Below, in pieces: positions 7,067-13,221 of a DNA stretch of 43,329 bases. The position numbers and the translations under genes were made by a program. Origin of the DNA: Flavobacterium sp. I-STPP5a. Lineage in GTDB: Bacteria > Bacteroidota > Bacteroidia > Flavobacteriales > Flavobacteriaceae. The stretch covers positions 1-43,329 of the forward strand of contig NZ_VHLM01000034.1 of the NCBI RefSeq assembly GCF_009764685.1, written 5' to 3'. The notes under the pieces are model-generated. The model saw only the letters and a program-made list of their open reading frames with translations. It ran no database searches and was not told the origin of the DNA. How positions within the stretch are numbered: position 1 is the stretch's first letter; every line of letters begins with the position of its first letter.

Positions 7067-8761
7067 ATGAGCACATCATTACAAAATATATCAGTTAAAT
7101 ACACAGACCTACTAAGTGAAATAGAAACGGGTCAGGTTAAAATACCGCAATTTCAAAGGAAGTTTGTTTGGAGCATAAAAGATTCAGCAAAATTATTAGA
7201 TAGTATTATTAAAGGTTATCCTATTGGAACGTTTATATATTGGAGAACAAACGAACGATTAAGGTCCGTTCGTAATCTTGGTAACATAGTTTTACCAGAG
7301 CCTAAGCATGGTGAATTTGTAAATTATGTGCTAGATGGTCAACAACGTTTAACTTCATTGTATGCTGCTTTAAAAGGAGTACAAATTGGAGAGGAAGGTG
7401 GCAAAACATCCGATTATTCAGAAATCTATATCAATTTATGGGCTGATGAAGAAGAAGATATTGTAACCACTGAAATAGAGAAATGTGGTACCGAAAAAAT
7501 AATCAAGCTCACCGACTTAATGAAAGGTGGTTACGCAATTTTTAAAAATTATCCCGAAGAACTTCATGAAAAATTAGACCATTATAAAAATGTACTTTCT
7601 GGTTATACTTTTTCAGTTATCAATCTAAAAAATGCCCAAATAGATGTTGCTACTGAGGTTTTTACAAGGTTAAATGTGGGTGGTAAATCATTATCACTAT
7701 TCGAAATTATGGTAGCTAAAACCTATCATATTTTTGAAAAGAAGAGCGAACTTGAAAATGAGGAAGAAATATTTGATTTATCAGTTAAATACGAAGAACT
7801 GTCCGCAGAACTAAGTGCAAGCCATTACGATACGATCCCATCAGCTACAATACTTCAAGTTATATCCATATTGTTAGAAAAAGATTGTACTAGAAAAACA
7901 ATCTTAAAACTAGACAAGATGGCTTTTATTAACATTTGGGATGAAGCAGTGAATTGTATAAAAAGCAGCATTGATTTCTTTAGAAGTTACGGAATTGTTG
8001 TTGGTAGAATATTACCCTATAATGCTTTGCTAGTGCCGTTTAGCTATTTTTATTACAAACACAAAAACAATCCTAGTGGTATTATGAAAAAGAGATTAGA
8101 AGATTTCTTTTGGAGAGCCTCGTTAGGTTTTAGATATTCATCTGGAGTTGAAGGTAAATTAGTTCAGGATATTGCAAAAATTGATAAAATAATTGCAGAC
8201 GAATTACCAAAATACGAGTGGGCAGTTGCCGTAAACAAGGATTTTGTCCGGGCAAATGGATGGTTTAGCACTGGCAAATCGTTTAATAAAGCAATCCTGT
8301 GTTTATATGCGAAACAAAAACCAAAATCATTTGATAGTAACCTAGATGTGATAATTGATAATAGTTGGCTAAAAATTGCTACGAGTAAAAATTATCATCA
8401 CTTTTTCCCAAAGTCATGGTTAGCAAAAAATAAACCAGATATTGAATATTTTAATGTAAATCATATTGTTAACATCACAATTGTAGATGGATATTTAAAT
8501 AAAAATGTAATAAAAGCTAAGAGTCCTGCAATGTACATGAAATCATTTGATTCCAAAAATGAAGAATTAGAAGAAACTATGAAAACGCATTTTATAGATA
8601 TAAATAATGATGGTATTTGGGACAACGATTACCATACTTTTTATGAAAATAGATTAGAAAGAATTACAGCGGAGTTAAATACATTCATTATTCCTCAAGA
8701 CACATCAAATGCAGAACTTGAAATATATGAAGATTTAGAAGAATCAATCCTAGAATCTTAA
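7067..8761 (+). CDS. DUF262 (GmrSD/ParB-like) protein, probable DNA-targeting defence protein
   Basis: This 564-residue protein opens with the DUF262 signature: IPQFQRKFVW (26-35), the GYPIGTF segment (about 50-56) and LDGQQRLTSL (89-98). These form the ParB/Srx-like NTPase core found in GmrS-type restriction proteins. Toward the C-terminus, SKNYHHFFPKSWL (about 440-452) and NHIVNIT with AKSPAMYM resemble the HNH-like DUF1524 region of GmrD. Proteins with this pair of domains restrict modified or foreign DNA. The gene lies between a graspetide/type III cluster and a PLD-like gene, which fits a defence island. Substrate specificity is unknown. DUF262-DUF1524 proteins vary much, so the restriction role is inferred. 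Confidence 0.82.
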   Translation: MSTSLQNISVKYTDLLSEIETGQVKIPQFQRKFVWSIKDSAKLLDSIIKGYPIGTFIYWRTNERLRSVRNLGNIVLPEPKHGEFVNYVLDGQQRLTSLYAALKGVQIGEEGGKTSDYSEIYINLWADEEEDIVTTEIEKCGTEKIIKLTDLMKGGYAIFKNYPEELHEKLDHYKNVLSGYTFSVINLKNAQIDVATEVFTRLNVGGKSLSLFEIMVAKTYHIFEKKSELENEEEIFDLSVKYEELSAELSASHYDTIPSATILQVISILLEKDCTRKTILKLDKMAFINIWDEAVNCIKSSIDFFRSYGIVVGRILPYNALLVPFSYFYYKHKNNPSGIMKKRLEDFFWRASLGFRYSSGVEGKLVQDIAKIDKIIADELPKYEWAVAVNKDFVRANGWFSTGKSFNKAILCLYAKQKPKSFDSNLDVIIDNSWLKIATSKNYHHFFPKSWLAKNKPDIEYFNVNHIVNITIVDGYLNKNVIKAKSPAMYMKSFDSKNEELEETMKTHFIDINNDGIWDNDYHTFYENRLERITAELNTFIIPQDTSNAELEIYEDLEESILES

Positions 8762-8814
8762 GAGTAGGATTAAAATACAGTTTCACCCAAATTAAAATAA
8801 AAACTATTACTAAA

Positions 8815-9768
8815 ATGCCTGAATTCATTACCGAAAAACAATTAGATGATAAACTAACAGATATCATCTGGAATGCAAAAAAAGAGCTAATTATCCTCTC
8901 CCCTTTTATAAGACTTGATGATTATTGTAAAAATGTTGTCTTTAAGAAACTAAAAAATAATCCTGAACTTGAAATTGTGATCGTTTTTGGAAAAAACGAA
9001 GGAGAAACTCAGAGAAGCTTAACTCCAGCTGATTTAGAAGTATTTAAAGAGTTCAGTAACATAGCTATAATTTATTGCAAAAACTTACATGCAAAGTATT
9101 ATGCTAATGAAAACGAGGCTTTACTGACATCATTGAACCTACTTGGTAAATCGATGACAGAAAATATAGAATATGGTATTTATTTCCAAAATTCAAAACT
9201 TAGTTTAGAAAAACTATTTATAGATTCAATGAGCTATACCTATCAAGTTATCACTGAAAATCCATGTGTTTATATAAAGCGCCCCATTTTTAAAAAAGCT
9301 TACTTGGGTTTGACAAAAAAATATGTAGAATCAAAAGTACTGCTTGATGTAACCGATGCACTCTACAGAAATAGAGATTTTGAAAAAAAATATTATGAGA
9401 ATTTTGAATTATCCTTATTTGATACAGACATAAAACCAACTCGGGAAGAGTACATCCCTGAAATCAAAAATATACCAAAACAAGAATCTCATGAAACATA
9501 TAGACACCAACAAGCTGAATTTGTTGAGGAAGAAAAAGTAAATCATAAATATTCAAATTACAGAGGCCACAGAAATCAAGATGAAGAATATGGGTATTGC
9601 ATAAGAACAGGTATACGAATTCCATTTGATCCTCAAAAACCTTACTCCTACGATGCCTATCAAACCTGGGTTATGTATGAAAACTGGCACTATAAAGAAA
9701 ATTATTGTCACAAAACAGGGAGAGAATCTAATGGAAAAACGTCAATGGCAAAACCGATTTTATTTTAG
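8815..9768 (+). CDS. Phospholipase D-like (HKD) domain protein
   Basis: Residues 1-145 of this 317-residue protein form a single PLD-like domain. It begins with ELIILSPFI and carries H92-x-K94 in LHAKYYANENEALLTSLNL. S106-x-N108 occupies the GSxN position, and E99 stands where the classical motif has Asp. Single-HKD proteins usually dimerise to make one nuclease or phosphodiesterase site. After a charged linker, the C-terminus (about 258-305) has CIRTGIRIPFDPQKPYS and YCHKTG, with C262, C298 and H299 as possible zinc ligands. It follows the DUF262 gene by 53 bases in the same direction, so the two may act together. Activity is inferred from the fold only. Confidence 0.8.
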   Translation: MPEFITEKQLDDKLTDIIWNAKKELIILSPFIRLDDYCKNVVFKKLKNNPELEIVIVFGKNEGETQRSLTPADLEVFKEFSNIAIIYCKNLHAKYYANENEALLTSLNLLGKSMTENIEYGIYFQNSKLSLEKLFIDSMSYTYQVITENPCVYIKRPIFKKAYLGLTKKYVESKVLLDVTDALYRNRDFEKKYYENFELSLFDTDIKPTREEYIPEIKNIPKQESHETYRHQQAEFVEEEKVNHKYSNYRGHRNQDEEYGYCIRTGIRIPFDPQKPYSYDAYQTWVMYENWHYKENYCHKTGRESNGKTSMAKPILF

Positions 9769-9860
9769 TAATGAAAATGTAGTTTAATCAATAAGATCTA
9801 ATTTTTATGATAATTGCATAGTAGATACTTATCATAGGCAAAAAATATATAATCTAAGAC

Positions 9861-9891
9861 ATGCGGTGAAAAAATCACTTAATCACCGCAT
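9861..9891. terminator. 31-bp palindrome between convergent genes (copy 1)
   Basis: Arms ATGCGGTGA (9861-9869) and TCACCGCAT (9883-9891) form a 9-bp stem with a 13-base loop. It sits between the 3' ends of the PLD-like gene and hipT and could end both transcripts. A similar 31-bp palindrome lies at 11526-11556, so it may also mark the edge of the hip module. Confidence 0.6.
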
Positions 9892-9902
9892 TTATACAGT
9901 GA

Positions 9903-10829
9903 TTACCAAAACATCCCTACCCTACTTTCTAATAATTCCAAATACTTCTCTTTCATTTCATCAGTAAGAAAAGAAATTTCAAGCAGCTCCTTCCATTTAG
10001 GAGTTGCTTTTTTCATTTGTTTGAGAATAGTTGCTATTGTTTTCTCGTTGAGCTGTAATCTTTCCTTGCCGTAATAATCTATGAAATCCGTTGCTTTTAA
10101 ATTACTTTTTTTTCCCTTTAAGGTCAGTGCTATTTCCTCTTGTGGATTTTTAATCGCTATGGTAGAATTTAGAAAATCATAAATAGGTGCCAATGTTGTT
10201 TTTTCATTTTTGGTAATTAGCGAAAAATTTTTCAAATGCATGTCTTCATTTCCAGTTAAATAACAAAAAAGAATTCTTTTGAAAAAGTCAGCCTTCTCAA
10301 TTGCGGGAAAGGAACAGTACTCGTCAAGTACAGGAATCAATTTTTCCATCGTAAAACGATACTTTGTATCTCTAGTATTCCCAGTCAATTGCGCAAAATC
10401 TTCTGTTGCGTACTTATTTCCTTTACCGTAACGGTCAAAACGTTTAATGAAATAAGACAAACTACCATCTTTACCATATAGCATCCCGTGAAATGGCACT
10501 TCTAAACCAAACACTTTTGCCATTCGCATCGTTACATCTTCATTTTCGGGTAATTGAGGAAATAAATCATTTTGTGGCTTTATAATGTAAGTTCCAAATT
10601 GATCCACAATTTTGAATTCTTGATCTACTATTGAAATTGCTGCACTAAGCTTTGGTTGCACACCCTGAATGGATAGCTTTTTAGCCCTATTTGCGGCTTC
10701 CTGACGAAGCTCAACAGCTGTATAGGGTAAATCATTTAAATACGTCAGTTTAGGAGCTATCATTCGAAGTCCTTTTTCACTGTACTTATCCATACCGCAC
10801 AATTCATATGTAATAGGACATCTATTCAT
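9903..10829 (-). CDS. HipT-like serine/threonine kinase toxin (HipA kinase core)
   Basis: This 308-residue protein is the C-terminal kinase part of HipA without the N-terminal subdomain. Visible are a Gly-rich loop (SIQGVQPKLS, 53-62, with S53 as likely autophosphorylation site), IIKP (ATP-binding K84), the catalytic loop GNEDMHLKNFSL (D196, H198, N201) and the metal-binding YDFLNST (D218). HipA/HipT kinases phosphorylate aminoacyl-tRNA synthetases and stop growth. The missing N-terminal subdomain is encoded by the preceding gene, which overlaps by 8 bases. This is the hipB-hipS-hipT layout of E. coli O127 HipBST. Split hipA genes are common in Bacteroidetes. The phosphorylation target is unknown. 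Confidence 0.88.
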   Translation of the reverse strand: MNRCPITYELCGMDKYSEKGLRMIAPKLTYLNDLPYTAVELRQEAANRAKKLSIQGVQPKLSAAISIVDQEFKIVDQFGTYIIKPQNDLFPQLPENEDVTMRMAKVFGLEVPFHGMLYGKDGSLSYFIKRFDRYGKGNKYATEDFAQLTGNTRDTKYRFTMEKLIPVLDEYCSFPAIEKADFFKRILFCYLTGNEDMHLKNFSLITKNEKTTLAPIYDFLNSTIAIKNPQEEIALTLKGKKSNLKATDFIDYYGKERLQLNEKTIATILKQMKKATPKWKELLEISFLTDEMKEKYLELLESRVGMFW

Positions 10830-11136
10830 CTTCCATCAATTTAACCGTTACTGAACCTACTAAATCATTTCCAGTTGCAATCAGTTGAGAGAAATAATCT
10901 TTCTTATCAATTTTGACAATTCGTAGTAAACCCTCTAACATTACTCCTTCAGGCAATAGCCCTTCAAAAAAAGGTGGGAAGAATGTATAGCTATATTTTT
11001 TCTGAGTTGTAGGCATAGTTAATGAAACCGCTTCACCATCATAATTTTCATCATACTCAAAATGGTAGTCGTTAGCAGCAATCTCCGTTAAAATTCCAGC
11101 TCTTTTTGCGTGTGCAAATACAATTGCTCTTCTCAT
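10822..11136 (-). CDS. HipS-like protein (HipA N-terminal subdomain)
   Basis: This 104-residue protein corresponds to the HipA N-terminal subdomain. It contains FFEGLLPEG (about 55-63) and KKDYFSQLIATGNDLVGSV (about 77-95), both typical of that domain. In HipBST systems this separate subunit acts as the antitoxin by binding the kinase HipT. The gene lies 2 bases after hipB and overlaps hipT by 8 bases, so the three are clearly one operon. It begins with MRRAIVFAH. Assignment of the antitoxin role to this subunit rather than to HipB is by analogy. Confidence 0.82.
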   Translation of the reverse strand: MRRAIVFAHAKRAGILTEIAANDYHFEYDENYDGEAVSLTMPTTQKKYSYTFFPPFFEGLLPEGVMLEGLLRIVKIDKKDYFSQLIATGNDLVGSVTVKLMEDE

Positions 11137-11138
11137 AA

Positions 11139-11348
11139 TTATTTATTTAAAGGACTTTTGAATTCGACTTTTATATTTAGCACGCGGAGTACTGCAAAAA
11201 GATTGTTCAAACGAACTGTTTCTTTATTTTTTTCAATATCAAAAACAGTGGTCTTACCTACTCCAGCTAAGTCGGCTAGTTCAAGTTGTGTCAATCCTGC
11301 TTTTTTTCGATGGTCTTTAATGAAAGCACCTAAATCAAAATCATCCAT
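11139..11348 (-). CDS. HipB-like XRE transcriptional regulator
   Basis: This small 69-residue protein is made almost only of one HTH_3/XRE domain: LGAFIKDHRKKAGLTQLELA, then GVGKTTVFDIEKNKETVRLN. HipB proteins of this size bind palindromic operators upstream of their own operon and repress it together with the kinase. Three similar operator-like sites lie upstream at 11353-11369, 11424-11440 and 11495-11511. The nearest begins 4 bases before the start codon, so autoregulation is very likely. Confidence 0.88.
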   Translation of the reverse strand: MDDFDLGAFIKDHRKKAGLTQLELADLAGVGKTTVFDIEKNKETVRLNNLFAVLRVLNIKVEFKSPLNK

Positions 11349-11352
11349 TTTA

Positions 11353-11369
11353 TACTGTTTTAACGGTAA
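11353..11369. promoter_or_regulatory. HipB operator-like site 1
   Basis: TACTGTTTTAACGGTAA, an imperfect palindrome 4 bases upstream of the hipB start codon, where it could block promoter clearance or translation initiation. It fits wACTGyTwTArCrGTAA together with sites 2 and 3. Confidence 0.6.
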
Positions 11370-11422
11370 AAATAAACAATTTAGATATTACAAAACATTT
11401 ATTTAATATAAATAATCTTTTA

Positions 11423-11440
11423 TTACTGCTATAGCAGTAA
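11423..11440. promoter_or_regulatory. HipB operator-like site 2 (perfect palindrome)
   Basis: TTACTGCTATAGCAGTAA is a perfect 18-bp palindrome. Its 17-bp core (11424-11440) begins exactly 71 bp from the core of site 1. Confidence 0.7.
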
Positions 11441-11494
11441 ACAAAGCGGTAAAAGATGATTTTACAATTGAAAAATTAAAAAAAAGAACACAAA

Positions 11495-11511
11495 AACTGC
11501 TATAACGGTAA
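11495..11511. promoter_or_regulatory. HipB operator-like site 3
   Basis: AACTGCTATAACGGTAA begins exactly 71 bp from site 2. The left half matches site 2 and the right half matches site 1. Confidence 0.6.
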
Positions 11512-11525
11512 TAATAACCGCAAAT

Positions 11526-11556
11526 ATGCGGTGATAAAAAACAATTACCACCGCAT
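11526..11556. repeat. 31-bp palindrome (copy 2) on the other side of the hip module
   Basis: Arms ATGCGGTG and CACCGCAT. Over 31 bases it agrees at 23 positions with 9861-9891, including the first nine and the last eight. Confidence 0.6.
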
Positions 11557-11565
11557 CGATCTCCA

Positions 11566-11585
11566 TGTAAACAAAAATGTTTACA
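11566..11585. promoter_or_regulatory. Palindromic operator of the XRE-AbiEii operon
   Basis: TGTAAACA-AAAA-TGTTTACA is a perfect 8+8 bp inverted repeat. It overlaps the -7 box at 11582-11589, so binding by the XRE antitoxin would shut off its own promoter. Confidence 0.6.
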
Positions 11586-11589
11586 TTTG
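11582..11589 (+). promoter_or_regulatory. -7 promoter box (TAnnTTTG) of the XRE-AbiEii operon
   Basis: TACATTTG matches the Bacteroidetes -7 box. Only 4 bases separate it from the ATG at 11594, so the transcript would be leaderless or nearly so. Confidence 0.6.
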
Positions 11590-11593
11590 TACT

Positions 11594-12091
11594 ATGGATA
11601 CATTAATCGAAAAATACAAAGGCATACATCCTGGAATAGTATTGGAACGCTTACTTAACAAAAAAGCGATTTCACAGCGTCCTTTTGCCCTTTCAATTGG
11701 GGAGCATCCACAAACTATAAACGCAATAACAAAAGGAAGAAGGAAACTCAATGTAGCACTGGCATTGAAAATTGAAGAAAAACTAAGTTTAGAGGAAGGC
11801 TCACTAGCTTTACTACAAACCTATTTTGATATTCAGGAACAAAAAAGTAAAACAAAACAAGAAACTCCAAACTTAAACCTTTTAAGAAAAGTGTTGTTTT
11901 GGGATACAGATATCAATAAAATTGATTGGCAGAAACAAAGTGCAGCGGTAATTCTTAGAATATTCGAACGAGGAAATGATATTGAAAAAGAAGAAATAAA
12001 ACGTTTCTATAAAAGCGAACTCATTAGGTCTACACTTAAGCAAAATACTCGTAAACCCTATACTGTTTATAAAAATAAAGAACAAGCGTAA
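11594..12091 (+). CDS. XRE-family antitoxin-like regulator paired with AbiEii
   Basis: The protein has 165 residues from ATG 11594. An upstream in-frame ATG at 11531 would run through the operator and promoter and is rejected. The N-terminal HTH is HigA-like (KGIHPGIVLERLL, then SIGEHPQTINAITKGRRKLN). The C-terminal part, LFWDTDINKIDWQKQ with VILRIFERGN, is a conserved tail seen in regulators next to AbiEii-type toxins. Its stop overlaps the toxin start by one base (TAATG). It probably represses its own promoter through the palindrome at 11566-11585 and serves as the antitoxin of the pair. The antitoxin role is inferred from position. Confidence 0.8.
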   Translation: MDTLIEKYKGIHPGIVLERLLNKKAISQRPFALSIGEHPQTINAITKGRRKLNVALALKIEEKLSLEEGSLALLQTYFDIQEQKSKTKQETPNLNLLRKVLFWDTDINKIDWQKQSAAVILRIFERGNDIEKEEIKRFYKSELIRSTLKQNTRKPYTVYKNKEQA

Positions 12092-12732
12092 TGTTATACT
12101 ATTCCACTGTAAATAAATTGCTTAAAGAAAGTTTGATTCAATTAATGCAATCAAAAATCTTTGATGATTTTAGACTTGTAGGCGGTACAGCATTGAGTTT
12201 ACAAATAGGGCATAGAGAATCTATCGATATTGATCTGTTTAGTGATGCTGACTACGGATCACTAGATTTTAGAGCCATAGAAATTTATCTAAAAGATAAC
12301 TTTCAATATGTAGATTTTTTAGACACTATTCCAGCAATGGGGAAAAGTTATAGTATTGGAGAAAATAAAGAAAATACCGTAAAACTTGATTTGTATTACA
12401 CAGACGATTATATCCAACCCGCTATAGAAGTTGATGGTATCAGAATGGCAACTATTGAAGAAATTATCGCCATGAAGTTAGAAGTTATTCAGGGAGGAGG
12501 GAGAAAAAAAGACTTTTGGGATCTACATGAATTACTTCGGTCTCATGATTTAAGCCAAATGTTAGATTTACACGAGCAAAGATATCCTTATTCACATGAC
12601 AAAGATTTAATAATAAAAAACTTTACATCCTTTGAACAAGCTGATGAAGATTTTAATCCAATTTGCTTTAAAGGAAAGTATTGGGAGTTTATAAAGGAGG
12701 ATTTTGAAGAAATCATTCTCCAATTTAAATAG
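12091..12732 (+). CDS. AbiEii/AbiGii-family nucleotidyltransferase toxin
   Basis: This 213-residue protein shows the minimal nucleotidyltransferase signature of AbiEii toxins: LVGGTALSLQIGHRESIDIDLFS, with G31-G32 and D46-x-D48, then KLDLYY with D100. The C-terminal motif MKLEVIQGGGRKKDFWDLHELL (K129, K140, D141, D144) is also characteristic. AbiEii toxins transfer nucleotides to RNA or protein targets and stop growth, for example during phage infection. Translation is coupled to the XRE gene by a TAATG overlap. The length is shorter than classical AbiEii (about 300 residues) but usual for the compact class. Confidence 0.88.
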   Translation: MLYYSTVNKLLKESLIQLMQSKIFDDFRLVGGTALSLQIGHRESIDIDLFSDADYGSLDFRAIEIYLKDNFQYVDFLDTIPAMGKSYSIGENKENTVKLDLYYTDDYIQPAIEVDGIRMATIEEIIAMKLEVIQGGGRKKDFWDLHELLRSHDLSQMLDLHEQRYPYSHDKDLIIKNFTSFEQADEDFNPICFKGKYWEFIKEDFEEIILQFK

Positions 12733-12887
12733 CTATAATTTCTTTTACTGTCTTTACAAATGAGTATTCTACTATATTGAGTACTCTTTTTGTACACCTC
12801 TACCCTGCTAAAACCTTACAAATACTGATAAATTAGATATTGTATCGGAAAGTAATTTCATCAACACTTTACTCCAAATATTCTGGC

Positions 12888-13031
12888 TGCCTATTCCTGC
12901 TATTCACTGCAAGTCCGCGGGAATCGCCTTAAAAACATAAACCCAAAACGAGCTTCCGTTGGTCGCTGTTTTGGGTTTTGTTTTTATTAGGCTCCTACCC
13001 TTGCGGGCTTTTCGTTGCTATCAGGGGCAGA
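12888..13031. repeat. Palindromic intergenic repeat, copy B
   Basis: Outer parts TGCTATTCACTGCAAG (about 12908-12923) and CTTTTCGTTGCTATC (about 13008-13022) are imperfect complements of each other. Between them is a strong hairpin, AAACCCAAAAC (12939-12949) with GTTTTGGGTTT (12968-12978). A related element with a different central hairpin lies at 31351-31443. Confidence 0.45.
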
Positions 13032-13187
13032 GTGACGAACTACTGTAGAAAACTATCAGATATTCGTTTCTTATCTCATTTTTTAAAGTACAAATTAGCA
13101 TTCCTTTATTTTCTTAGAATTAAAAAATTTATTCTGTTTTTTAAAAATCAAGTATTTATACGCAAGGATAAGCTTGCTAAAAATACT

Positions 13188-13195
13188 TACTTTGG
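13188..13195 (+). promoter_or_regulatory. Candidate -7 box of the lodAB operon
   Basis: TACTTTGG fits TAnnTTTG at five of six fixed positions and lies 26 bases before the lodA ATG. Confidence 0.35.
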
Positions 13196-13221
13196 TATAC
13201 AAAAAACTAAACAAACACTTT

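Larger units (their letters stand above)
12733..13221. other. 489-bp intergenic region before lodA
   Basis: It holds a weak terminator-like hairpin after the toxin gene (GAGTA 12762-12766 with TACTC 12782-12786, then a T run), a structured palindromic repeat (12888-13031) and a candidate promoter close to lodA. No gene could be supported. Confidence 0.5.

Noticed and set aside
11531..11593. Upstream start for the XRE antitoxin
   Set aside because: It would place the promoter box and operator inside the coding region; ATG 11594 starts the conserved domain directly.
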